A stretch of 63,513 nt of DNA, from assembly GCF_016056275.1 (NCBI RefSeq), contig NZ_JAECZA010000314.1, positions 1 to 63,513 on the forward strand. The letters are read 5' to 3'. Below, in pieces: positions 7,956 to 16,303 of the stretch. The notes under the pieces were generated by a model. The model did not search any database, was not told the origin of the DNA, and was given only the letters and a program-made list of their open reading frames with translations. The stretch is from Dendronalium phyllosphericum CENA369. Lineage in GTDB: Bacteria > Cyanobacteriota > Cyanobacteriia > Cyanobacteriales > Nostocaceae. Positions within the stretch are counted from its first letter, which is position 1. The number at the start of each line of letters is the position of its first letter. A program made the translations under genes and the position numbers.

Positions 7956-9202
7956 TGAGCAACGCTTTGGCTATTGCCGCTGTCACAATTACATTGCGTC
8001 ACCTCCTCCAGCAAAGGTTTGACACTGAGGGTTCTGGTGGAATCACTGTGACGACACGACCATTGGATAAGGTGCGAGATAATACTGTTAGTAGCGGTGA
8101 CCAAGTTAATCTGTTTCTCTACGATACTCAAATAAACCCAACTTGGCGGAATATGGATATTCCTTCTCAAGTGAAGCCTGGTGAAACAGGACATCAGCTT
8201 TTGCCGTTGAATCTCTACTACTTGCTAACTGCTTACGCCCAAAATGATGATTTTCCAGAACCTACGAGTCATCGTCTGTTAGGTGTGGCAATGAGTGTTT
8301 TTAATGACCATCCGATCGTTACTTCTGCGGATATTAGGGCAGCTTTACCTGCTACCGATCCTCTAGAGTACGACCTTGACTTACAAGAAGAACAGTTGCG
8401 AATTGATTATCAACCACTATCTGTGGAAGAGGTGTTTAATCTCTGGTCAACTTTTCAAGTACCTTATCGAGTTTCAGCTGCTTATGAAGTGTCAGTAGTG
8501 TTGATTGAAAGCAGCTTGCCTGCAAAAACTCCGCTACCAGTTATTAAACGTCAGTCTAGCGATCGCGGCCCAATTCTGCAATCAAACCTATTATCTCCCT
8601 TGCCCACATTAGTTTCTCTGCAATTACCTAATCAACAAGCTAGCGGCAGATTGGGCGATATTCTAACTTTTAATGGTTTTCACTTAGATGCTGAAAATGT
8701 AGTTATATATCTGACAAATATTCGTTTAGAAATTTCTCTGGAATTGCCACCTTTGGGAGAGAGAACGGCAACAGATATTAGAGTTCAATTACCTGATGAG
8801 CCTGTAAACTGGGCGGCGGGTTTTTATACCGTGGTAGTCAAAGTAACGCGGACTAACGAACCAAGTCGCACTACCAATGAATTATCTTTTGCCTTAGCAC
8901 CTAAAATCTTGGATATTGTACCACGACAGGCAACAGCAGATGCTAATGGCGAAGTAAGTCTCACTCTGATTTTAAACCCCCAAGTGCGACCAAGACAGCG
9001 AGTAGCGTTATTGTTAGGCGATCGCGAAGTGCTGGCTCAACCACATCCAAATCAAACAGACAGCCTGGAGTTTCGGATTGCAAATGTTACACCAGGTGAG
9101 TATTTTGTGCGGGTGCGGATTGATGGGGTAGATAGTTTACTAGTGGATCGCACGGTGACACCGCCTGTTTTCGATGAGAATCAGAAGGTGGTGATTTTAT
9201 GA
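7952..9202 (+). CDS. DUF4255 (Pvc16-like) tail terminator/cap protein
   Basis: The N-terminal 190 residues are a DUF4255 domain: LAIAAVTITLRHLLQQ, then VTTRPLDKV, LFLYDTQINPTWRN and LLPLNLYYLLTAYA. In PVC and related particles this family caps the distal end of the tube and sheath. Residues about 210-416 look like two beta-sandwich modules of IPT/TIG type (GDILTFNGFHLDAENVVIYL). The start overlaps the preceding stop by four bases behind a GGAGG ribosome site; a second ATG immediately follows. The ATPase gene overlaps the end by four bases, matching the conserved Pvc15-Pvc16 pairing. Confidence 0.9.
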   Translation: MMSNALAIAAVTITLRHLLQQRFDTEGSGGITVTTRPLDKVRDNTVSSGDQVNLFLYDTQINPTWRNMDIPSQVKPGETGHQLLPLNLYYLLTAYAQNDDFPEPTSHRLLGVAMSVFNDHPIVTSADIRAALPATDPLEYDLDLQEEQLRIDYQPLSVEEVFNLWSTFQVPYRVSAAYEVSVVLIESSLPAKTPLPVIKRQSSDRGPILQSNLLSPLPTLVSLQLPNQQASGRLGDILTFNGFHLDAENVVIYLTNIRLEISLELPPLGERTATDIRVQLPDEPVNWAAGFYTVVVKVTRTNEPSRTTNELSFALAPKILDIVPRQATADANGEVSLTLILNPQVRPRQRVALLLGDREVLAQPHPNQTDSLEFRIANVTPGEYFVRVRIDGVDSLLVDRTVTPPVFDENQKVVIL

Positions 9203-11175
9203 ACAACCTCGATTCTTGGATAGCAAACAATGAAGAATACTTAGCAAATGCACTGGCTTGGTTACGCTGGCGTTTGTGTGAGCTTGCACAGTTACCTGAT
9301 ATTGAAAAACCTAAAGTCACAGAAATTACAATAACGAGGAATATACATCCATCCCCAGCAATATCTTTCTTAAGTCAAAAGTTAGATTTATCTGACTTTG
9401 AACAACAGGTTTTACTGTTATGCGTTGCAATGGAATTAGATCCGGGTATGGCTCGTCTTTGTGCCAGAGCTTTCGATAATTCTCATCAGGCTTATCCTAC
9501 CTTTGCCTTGGCTTTATCAATATTCGAGCAACCTACTTGGGATGCCCTTTCTTGGGAACGCCCTTTACGTTACTGGCGATTAATCGAAATTCACCAGTCA
9601 GGAGTTCAACCGCTGACTACGAGCGGCTTACGGGTCGATGAACGTATATTAAACTATATCAAAGGATTAAATTCTCTAGACGATCGCTTGGCATCATTAT
9701 TGATGCCACTGGAAACAGAGGAGTGGAATGTAAAATTACCGCCATCCCAAAAGGCTGTTGTCGAAACAATTATTCTGCAACTGTGCCAAAGCGATAAAAG
9801 GCAACGTTTACCAATTATTCAGCTAGTAGGGGCAGATTCCCTCAGCAAGCAACTAATCGCCCAACAAATAACAGCCCAACTAGATAAATATGTCTATCGT
9901 TTGTCAGTGGAATTATTGCCTACCCAGGCGGGAGAGTTAGAGACAGTTGCTCGTTTATGGCATCGGGAAAGCTTGCTATTGCCGCTGGCGCTATATTTAG
10001 ATGCTCAAGAAATTGACAAACCGACTACAGAAGGACAAGCACTTCCCTTACATCGGTTTCTTACCCGCAGCGGTGGTCTACTTTTCCTTAGCACTCGTGA
10101 ACTTAGGCAATTGGGTTTGCCCACAATTGTCATAGATGTTGAAAAGCCAACACCCAGCGAACAAAAAGCAACTTGGACTGAGGCATTGGTAGCACTAGCA
10201 GATAGCAGTCCACAGCTTTTAGCAACTCAATTTAACCTTAATTTAGTCAATATTGAGCAAATTGCCCAGCAAGTGTTAGCTGAAACACCCAACTGTGAAA
10301 TTCAAAATCGTTTGTGGTCGGCTTGTCTTGCTAGTACTCGTCCGCAGTTAGATACTTTAGCTCAACGCCTCGACCCGAAAGCAACTTGGGATAATATCGT
10401 TTTGCCACCAGAAGAGACAAGCTTGCTGCACCAAATTGCTGACCAAATCAGGCAACGCAGTCTAGTTTATCAAGAGTGGGGTTTTCACAACCGTATGAAT
10501 CGGGGTATGGGGATTAGTGCCTTGTTTGCGGGGGAAAGCGGCACAGGCAAGACAATGGCGGCGGAGGTGATAGCCAATGATTTGCAGCTAAATCTTTACC
10601 GGATTGACCTTTCATCTGTAGTCAACAAATATATAGGAGAAACAGAGAAAAATCTGCGGCGTTTGTTTGATGCGGCGGAAGACGGCGGGGCAATTCTATT
10701 TTTTGATGAAGCGGATGCTTTATTTGGCAAACGTTCTGAGGTGAAGGATAGCCACGATCGCTACGCCAATATTGAGGTGAATTACCTGTTGCAGCGATTG
10801 GAAGCTTATCGCGGTTTGGTAATTCTGGCAACTAATCTCAAGAGTTCGTTAGACCATGCCTTTATGCGTCGCTTGCGGTTTATTGTGAATTTTCCCTTTC
10901 CTGGTGTGGCTGAACGTCAGGTGATGTGGCAAAAGGTATTTCCACCAGAGACACCAATACAGGATTTAGATTTTAACCGCTTGGCACGTTTGAATATGAC
11001 GGGCGGCAGTATCCACAATATTGCGTTGAATGCTGCGTTTCTAGCTGCTGGGGCTGGTACGCCTGTGACGATGCAGTTGGTGTTGGCAGCGGCACGGGCT
11101 GAGTTTCGCAAGTTGGATAGGCCAGTGAATGAAGCGGATTTTCGGGTTTCAGTATCTACGGGGGTAAGGGAATGA
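9199..11175 (+). CDS. CIS AAA+ ATPase (Pvc15-like)
   Basis: This 658-residue protein has an all-helical N-terminal region, a degenerate first ATPase-like region (about 180-380) and a complete AAA+ module at about 415-640. Walker A is GESGTGKT with Lys451; Walker B is ILFFDEADALFG with Asp503-Glu504. A sensor-type ILATNLKSSLD and arginine-rich RRLRF follow. This is the CDC48-like ATPase found in nearly all eCIS loci, thought to help assemble or remodel the particle or load cargo rather than disassemble contracted sheaths as ClpV does. It overlaps its neighbours by four bases on both sides. Confidence 0.93.
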   Translation: MNNLDSWIANNEEYLANALAWLRWRLCELAQLPDIEKPKVTEITITRNIHPSPAISFLSQKLDLSDFEQQVLLLCVAMELDPGMARLCARAFDNSHQAYPTFALALSIFEQPTWDALSWERPLRYWRLIEIHQSGVQPLTTSGLRVDERILNYIKGLNSLDDRLASLLMPLETEEWNVKLPPSQKAVVETIILQLCQSDKRQRLPIIQLVGADSLSKQLIAQQITAQLDKYVYRLSVELLPTQAGELETVARLWHRESLLLPLALYLDAQEIDKPTTEGQALPLHRFLTRSGGLLFLSTRELRQLGLPTIVIDVEKPTPSEQKATWTEALVALADSSPQLLATQFNLNLVNIEQIAQQVLAETPNCEIQNRLWSACLASTRPQLDTLAQRLDPKATWDNIVLPPEETSLLHQIADQIRQRSLVYQEWGFHNRMNRGMGISALFAGESGTGKTMAAEVIANDLQLNLYRIDLSSVVNKYIGETEKNLRRLFDAAEDGGAILFFDEADALFGKRSEVKDSHDRYANIEVNYLLQRLEAYRGLVILATNLKSSLDHAFMRRLRFIVNFPFPGVAERQVMWQKVFPPETPIQDLDFNRLARLNMTGGSIHNIALNAAFLAAGAGTPVTMQLVLAAARAEFRKLDRPVNEADFRVSVSTGVRE

Positions 11176-11429
11176 ATATCAATATTGATATAGAAAAACT
11201 GATTTTAGAGGGAGTGCCGATTTCTCCCAGTCAGGCGCGGTTGTTGCAAGCAGAGGTGGAGAGTGAATTGGGGCGGTTGCTGGCTAATGAAGGTTTACCA
11301 GACAACTTGCTCTCAGGTGGGGTAGTGCCTAGTGGTGCGATTCAGCTAAAGCCTGGAACTAACCCTACCCAAATGGGGCAACAAATTGCACAAGAAATAG
11401 TTATCAAAATATTAGGAGAAAAATCATGA
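11172..11429 (+). CDS. Small conserved CIS-associated protein
   Basis: This 85-residue protein begins NINIDIEKLILEGVPISPSQ, has a central Gly/Leu-rich stretch (NEGLPDNLLSGGVVPSG) and ends in a short amphipathic helix. Proteins of this size and pattern recur between the ATPase and cargo genes of eCIS loci, but I know no established function. It overlaps the ATPase stop and the amidase start by four bases each. The position suggests an adaptor or chaperone for cargo; that is inference. Confidence 0.75.
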   Translation: MNINIDIEKLILEGVPISPSQARLLQAEVESELGRLLANEGLPDNLLSGGVVPSGAIQLKPGTNPTQMGQQIAQEIVIKILGEKS

Positions 11430-11902
11430 GTAGACCAGACGTAAAATGGATTCCTGCAAGCCCTCAAAATCAGAATGATTACCGCGACTTAGCAATTGAT
11501 TCTATTGTGTGTCACAACACCGATGGTTCATTGCAAGCAGCCATAGCTCAATTCCAAGACCCTGAAGCGCAAGTTTCTGCACACTACATTGTTGCTCGTG
11601 ACGGTACGTGCATCCAGATGGTCTTAGAAGCTCATACAGCCTGGCACGCAGGTGACAGAACTATGAATCATCGGTCTATCGGAATTGAACATGTTGCTGA
11701 CAAAAATAATTTAGGTATGACACCAGAGCAACAACAGTGTTCGTTGAACCTAATTGGATATTTGGTAGATAAGTACAAAATTCAGAAATCTCACATTTAT
11801 ACGCACCGTACGGTAGATACAATGGCTGGCGGAACTGATTGTCCCAAATGGATTTGGCCTGATGAAGTATCGTTTGAAAAGTTTAAAGAGACAATAGCCT
11901 GA
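11426..11902 (+). CDS. N-acetylmuramoyl-L-alanine amidase (PGRP/amidase_2 fold)
   Basis: This 158-residue single-domain enzyme would cleave the amide bond between muramic acid and the stem peptide in peptidoglycan. The zinc site is complete: His30 in VCHNTDG, His127 in YTHRTVD and Cys139 in TDCPKW. The substrate-groove segment AHTAWHAG and RSIGIEHV are also present. There is no signal peptide or cell-wall binding domain, so it is not exported on its own. It is coupled by a four-base overlap to the small protein upstream and lies next to the DUF4157 cargo gene. It could be cargo, a wall-clearing factor or a release factor. Confidence 0.88.
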   Translation: MSRPDVKWIPASPQNQNDYRDLAIDSIVCHNTDGSLQAAIAQFQDPEAQVSAHYIVARDGTCIQMVLEAHTAWHAGDRTMNHRSIGIEHVADKNNLGMTPEQQQCSLNLIGYLVDKYKIQKSHIYTHRTVDTMAGGTDCPKWIWPDEVSFEKFKETIA

Positions 11903-11974
11903 CACATGACGAGACATTTCTTAAGCGACTGAGCAGCACAATGAATGGCATGTTGAATATCGAGGAATCAAACC

Positions 11975-14518
11975 ATGACTAGTAAAAAAATTGCTCAAAC
12001 TAATCAACAGCAAAAAAGTGAGACATCCGAGGCGAGTGGCATTTTACAGCGTGCTGCCATTCGTTCTGTTTCGGACGCAGGGGTGCAATCAACAGAAGAT
12101 AAAGAAGCACAGCCGTTGAGTAATTCAGCTTTGTCTAAAGATTTTAGCCGAGTGCCTATCAGTACAACTAAACCACAACAGATTATGACGAAGCTGATGA
12201 TTGGCGCAGTGGGGGATAAATACGAACAGGAAGCGGATCGGGTAGCGGCGCAGGTGGTGCAGCGAATAAATGCACCTGCGTTTGTGCAGTCAGGTGAAGA
12301 TGAAACTGTTCAGCGAGAGAAGATGGAGACAATAGATAACGAAGCAAGACTGATGAGGTCGTCAATATTACAGCGTAGGTCTAGTGATGGTGGAATGGCT
12401 GCTACGCCAGACCTAGAAGCCTCCATCAATCGAGCAAAGGGAGCCGGACGACCGATGGCAGACAAGATTCGGCAACCGATGGAAAAGGCGTTTGGGGCTG
12501 ACTTCAGTGGGGTGAAGGTTCACACAGATTCTCGGGCTGATCAATTGAATCAATCAATACAGGCAAAGGCGTTTACAACGGGGCAAGATGTGTTCTTTCG
12601 GCAGGGGGCGTATGAGCCAGGCAGCGGAGGAGGACAGGAGTTGCTTGCTCATGAGTTGACTCATGTGGCACAGCAGAGTAGGCGTACACTGCATAGACAG
12701 AAGATACAATCAAAGAGCAATGGGTCTATTGCATCTACTGTACTCAAAAAGAATGGGGCTACTGTACAAACTGTAGCCAGTTCACAGGCAAATGACTCGC
12801 CAAATCGTGTTGGTATAGAACAAGAGTTGACATCTGTAACTTTAACATTAAAATCTGAGAACCAAGAAACCGACGAGCAAAGTGGAGTCAAACTGGCTGA
12901 GACAAATGAAAAAACGTTTGGTGGCTTGCCAGTATTTCGGCTAGAAACTGAGGGAGCAGATAGAGGTACTCTTTGCATTGAGTTAATACATGGCCCTTTA
13001 GAAATGAAAGAGTACAACACTCAAATTTACATAGCAGCTAAGAAAGAGTTGTTAAGTCAATTATCAAAGCAGGGACCTTTAAATGAAGCTTTGAATGAGT
13101 ACAATACAAAGATTAAAAATAATAGGTATAAATTAGAAATCACTAATGATGCCGCTAGATACAAGATATCCAAGCCTCAGAAAACAAGCAATATAAATAC
13201 ACAAACAAATGTAGCTATTCCATATAGTAAATTGGGGCAGATTCCGCAAGAAGGAGAACAAGGCTTTGAAGAAATGTTCGGCCCTAAAGAAATAAGCGAT
13301 CAAAAAGTGTATAAAAAAGCAAGAGATGAGGCACAAAAAATTAAGGAAAAAATGGGTAAACTTCAAGATGACAGACATATACAATCACTACTGACACACA
13401 TAATATATCAGGAAGCAAAGTTTATATATCATGATATTGATAAGAAAAACATTAAAAAAGATCAGAAGCATCACTTTCATGTAATGCTCAAACTTAGCCC
13501 AGAAGATGCTGTAGTTAGTATTCTTAGCGATCAAGAAACATATGAGTTAGAAAAGTGGTTGAGAAAAGAAGATAAAGATATCAAAGAGTCTATTAAGAAG
13601 GCTTTTGATACATTTAATAGTCCTCGTCAATTGCAGAATCAAAAACTAAATTCTAATGCAAACTCAATTAAAGAGCAACTACAAAAAGCTATAAAGACTC
13701 GACAGAAAGGAGCAAAAAAACTGAAAAAGGTAAACACAGATACAGAGGAATCAAAAGCCCTTGATGAATCTGATAATGAAATCAAGGATAAAGAAAATAA
13801 TGACATCACAGTAAGACATACTCACCCACGTCCAACAAATAGAATAGCTGTATATTCCCACGATGGCGAACACTACATAGTGGTAGAGCAAAGGTCAAGT
13901 AAGCACCTGTTAAACGAGGGAGATGTAAGCGATAATTTTGACAAAAAAAGTAAGTTTATTGCTGAACAACAAAAGGTTGTAAAAGTTTCCAAACCAGAAG
14001 GCAAAGTAAAAAAACCTTCTAGTAAAAGTTCTAAATTAAAGTCAGGTAGCAAACCATCTAGCTTGCTAACAACTACAACTGCCAAAAAAGATGAGAATGG
14101 TTTATACATTAATGAAACTAAGGGAGATGGTAATTGTTTTTTCCATGCTGTGTATGAGGCTATGTACAACATGCGTTCAACAGCGACAGATCAATCAATG
14201 ATTCGTCAAACCGTTATACATCAATTGCTAGAGAATCCTAATATGCTACAAGATGTATTAGGTCAAGTCCCTAACGATAACACAGTAAGCACAACTATAA
14301 ACAGTTTACAGGATGGACTGTGGACTCAAAATACTACCCCTGGACTTGTTGCCACAGCATTAGGTTTGACCATTGTCGTCCACAATCCTGATGGTAGCAT
14401 TTATACAACCATTGTGCCTCAAAACAGATCCTCACACGAAACTATACATATAACCTATACTGGGAATCATTTTAATTCACACAGCCGCGATCCTTTGCCT
14501 AGCCCTGCCCAAGATTAA
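11975..14518 (+). CDS. DUF4157 putative CIS effector with C-terminal OTU cysteine-protease domain
   Basis: Three regions can be read in this 847-residue protein. Residues 1-110 are disordered and end in the classic pre-DUF4157 motif (IGAVGDKYEQEADRVA). Residues about 150-233 are DUF4157, with PMEKAFGADFSGVKVHTDSR and the zinc-metallopeptidase-like HELTH at 226-230; DUF4157 marks many eCIS-associated toxins. Residues about 700-847 resemble an OTU domain: GDGNCFFHAV with Asp718 and Cys721, and GNHFNSH with His832, giving the expected Asp/Cys/His arrangement of a deubiquitinase-type cysteine protease. The 270-510 region has IEQEL, CIELIHGPLE and HHFHVML, faintly like an amidoligase; the 580-700 region is Lys/Ser-rich linker. 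A GAGGAA ribosome site precedes the ATG after a 72-base gap. This is the strongest cargo candidate of the locus. Confidence 0.85.
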   Translation: MTSKKIAQTNQQQKSETSEASGILQRAAIRSVSDAGVQSTEDKEAQPLSNSALSKDFSRVPISTTKPQQIMTKLMIGAVGDKYEQEADRVAAQVVQRINAPAFVQSGEDETVQREKMETIDNEARLMRSSILQRRSSDGGMAATPDLEASINRAKGAGRPMADKIRQPMEKAFGADFSGVKVHTDSRADQLNQSIQAKAFTTGQDVFFRQGAYEPGSGGGQELLAHELTHVAQQSRRTLHRQKIQSKSNGSIASTVLKKNGATVQTVASSQANDSPNRVGIEQELTSVTLTLKSENQETDEQSGVKLAETNEKTFGGLPVFRLETEGADRGTLCIELIHGPLEMKEYNTQIYIAAKKELLSQLSKQGPLNEALNEYNTKIKNNRYKLEITNDAARYKISKPQKTSNINTQTNVAIPYSKLGQIPQEGEQGFEEMFGPKEISDQKVYKKARDEAQKIKEKMGKLQDDRHIQSLLTHIIYQEAKFIYHDIDKKNIKKDQKHHFHVMLKLSPEDAVVSILSDQETYELEKWLRKEDKDIKESIKKAFDTFNSPRQLQNQKLNSNANSIKEQLQKAIKTRQKGAKKLKKVNTDTEESKALDESDNEIKDKENNDITVRHTHPRPTNRIAVYSHDGEHYIVVEQRSSKHLLNEGDVSDNFDKKSKFIAEQQKVVKVSKPEGKVKKPSSKSSKLKSGSKPSSLLTTTTAKKDENGLYINETKGDGNCFFHAVYEAMYNMRSTATDQSMIRQTVIHQLLENPNMLQDVLGQVPNDNTVSTTINSLQDGLWTQNTTPGLVATALGLTIVVHNPDGSIYTTIVPQNRSSHETIHITYTGNHFNSHSRDPLPSPAQD

Positions 14519-14738
14519 CCCTCTTCTAAGAAACATTTCTATTTCTTTACATCCATTAGGAATGAAATAGCTTTCCTCAGACGCTTTTGTAACTTTAGGA
14601 AAACCCAATCGCTGAAAGTGCGATCGCAAATCTTATAGCGACAATCTTAAAAATCAAGCGATCGCCTACGCATAAATTATTGATAAACGTGCGATCGCCA
14701 CATGCAAACTAATCTTTGATTTCCTCACCAAAAAGCAG

Positions 14739-15164
14739 ATGTTAGACTTTATTCTCGTCACTGGCGATCGCGCTATATTCAACCCCACTTTTGGCAAAGC
14801 AATAGTTGCAGTACGTCCTGGTATATTAAATGGTACTGGCATACCAACAATTAACAAAAAGAAAATTTGCCTTTTTGGGGATGAGAAAAAAGTTATTGTC
14901 CCTGGTTGTTCTTATACAAGTCCGCCAAATATCACCCCTGGTACAGGAACACTTTCCATTCAATCCTTAGCCATCAATCAAAAAGCCAGAAAAGTTAAAT
15001 CTAAGCGAACAGCAGTATTGCTCAAAGGTACTACCTTTACAGCGAGATTCCAAGTTATCGTGCCGGCGACGACTCCAACAGTACCACCGGAACCAGACAC
15101 AATGCTGGTATATTTTGGCACGGGATTTTTCACTACTACAAATAGGACAACAAAAGGGACTTGA
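14739..15164 (+). CDS. Small beta-rich CIS protein, possible spike-tip (PAAR-like) protein
   Basis: This 141-residue protein is rich in Gly, Thr, Pro and beta-branched residues. It carries NGTGIPTINKKKICLFGDEK, then VPGCSYTSPPNITPGTGTLS and TAVLLKGTTFTARFQVIVPA. Runs of short strands with Gly-Thr turns, and its place directly before the adaptor and spike genes, make a PAAR-like tip plausible, but no diagnostic PAAR motif is visible. A 220-base gap separates it from the effector; that gap holds three HIP1 octamers and no gene. No strong ribosome site is seen before the ATG. Confidence 0.6.
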   Translation: MLDFILVTGDRAIFNPTFGKAIVAVRPGILNGTGIPTINKKKICLFGDEKKVIVPGCSYTSPPNITPGTGTLSIQSLAINQKARKVKSKRTAVLLKGTTFTARFQVIVPATTPTVPPEPDTMLVYFGTGFFTTTNRTTKGT

Positions 15165-15252
15165 TAAATGAAGTCAGAAGTCGGAAGTATAAATGCATAA
15201 TTTTTCGGTTTTGAAATCTGTTACTGAATTGAAATGATTTAGGAATATTTTT

Positions 15253-15909
15253 ATGTCCCACTTTCCTGGTGCGCCAAAGTTATTAAAAGCAACGATCGCC
15301 ATCCTTGATGCTGTCACCTTTTTCCCCAAAGGAGTGATTGTATTGCAATACAATCCTGAAACACTCAGACGCACTTTACAGGTACGAGGTGCGGGTGCTG
15401 AAGGAAGCGATCGCCTAGAAGCCTTGCGTCTGGTTGCGCCACCCCTAGAGACAATTCAACTAGAGGCAGAAATTGATGCTACAGACCAACTTGAGTTTCC
15501 GGCAAAAAATCCAGATACAGTGTTATTTGGCATATACCCTCAATTAGCAGTTCTAGAAACCCTGATCTACCCTAAAAGTAGCCAAATCAAAAAAAACAAT
15601 CAACTTGCCCGCATGGGTGTTTTAGAAGTCTTACCAATTGAGTCTAATCTGACTGTATTTATATGGAGCTTAAATCGTGTAATGCCAGTGCGCCTCTCTG
15701 AGTTCAGTATTACCGAAGAAGCATTTGACTCCAAATTAAATCCCATTCGTGCCAAAGTCAGTTTAGGTATGCAAGTATTAAGCACAAATGATTTGAGATT
15801 TGACCATAAAGGTAGCAAGTTATTCCAAGTTTATTACAAGCAAAAAGAGATTTTGGCTAAAGTGAATACGGCTGCAACTGTTATCAAGACTATTGCTTCT
15901 TTATTATGA
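15253..15909 (+). CDS. CIS_tube-type adaptor protein (Pvc7 N-terminal-like)
   Basis: The 218-residue sequence shows the CIS tube/adaptor family pattern: VTFFPKGVIVLQYNPETLRR near the start, a central LEAEIDATDQLEF, and VFIWSLNRVMPVRLSEFSIT near residue 140. In PVC-like particles this domain connects tube and spike hub and is fused to a LysM domain (Pvc7). Here the LysM part is the next gene, 97 bases downstream, so the two functions are separate polypeptides. An AGGAA site precedes the ATG. Confidence 0.85.
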   Translation: MSHFPGAPKLLKATIAILDAVTFFPKGVIVLQYNPETLRRTLQVRGAGAEGSDRLEALRLVAPPLETIQLEAEIDATDQLEFPAKNPDTVLFGIYPQLAVLETLIYPKSSQIKKNNQLARMGVLEVLPIESNLTVFIWSLNRVMPVRLSEFSITEEAFDSKLNPIRAKVSLGMQVLSTNDLRFDHKGSKLFQVYYKQKEILAKVNTAATVIKTIASLL

Positions 15910-16006
15910 ATTTGGCTCTTGACAACCATTAATTATTTTAGTTGTCAGTTTTTCAAATTTATCTCAGTTAACAGAGATTTTTAGTTGTAAAATATAAAAG
16001 AACAAA

Positions 16007-16291
16007 ATGTTGAATGAAAGCAGTCGTTACTACGATATAGAAACTGCCAAGTGGCAAACAACATCAAATCAAACTATTGTTTACCTCCGGCGGAGATTTT
16101 TACCATCACCACAGAGGTTTGAAGTTCTTCAAGAACATCAAGTCAGCGAGGGCGATCGCCTAGATAATATCACTGCAAATTATCTTCATGACCCGGAGCT
16201 TTTCTGGCATCTATGCGATGCTAACAATACTATGCACCCTAATGAATTGACTGCCCAAATTGGTCGGCTACTGCGTATTCCTCTCCTCTAA
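16007..16291 (+). CDS. Small LysM-domain baseplate protein (gp53-like)
   Basis: This 94-residue protein is essentially one LysM-like module: HQVSEGDRLDNITANYLHDP followed by LFWHLCDANNTMHPNEL and a terminal IGRLLRIPL. In phage and eCIS baseplates such modules (T4 gp53, C-terminus of Pvc7) bind within the baseplate rather than to peptidoglycan. The gene sits between the adaptor and spike genes, as expected. Twelve bases separate it from the next start. Confidence 0.85.
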   Translation: MLNESSRYYDIETAKWQTTSNQTIVYLRRRFLPSPQRFEVLQEHQVSEGDRLDNITANYLHDPELFWHLCDANNTMHPNELTAQIGRLLRIPLL

Positions 16292-16303
16292 AAAGGTTAA
16301 GTT

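Noticed and set aside
7838-8194. Minus-strand 118-codon frame
   Set aside because: It spans the junction of two well-supported plus-strand genes and has no family-like sequence; it is a shadow of their GC-rich codons.
14519-14738. Cluster of GCGATCGC sites as a regulatory array
   Set aside because: HIP1 octamers occur throughout the window, inside and outside genes, so this cluster has no special meaning.
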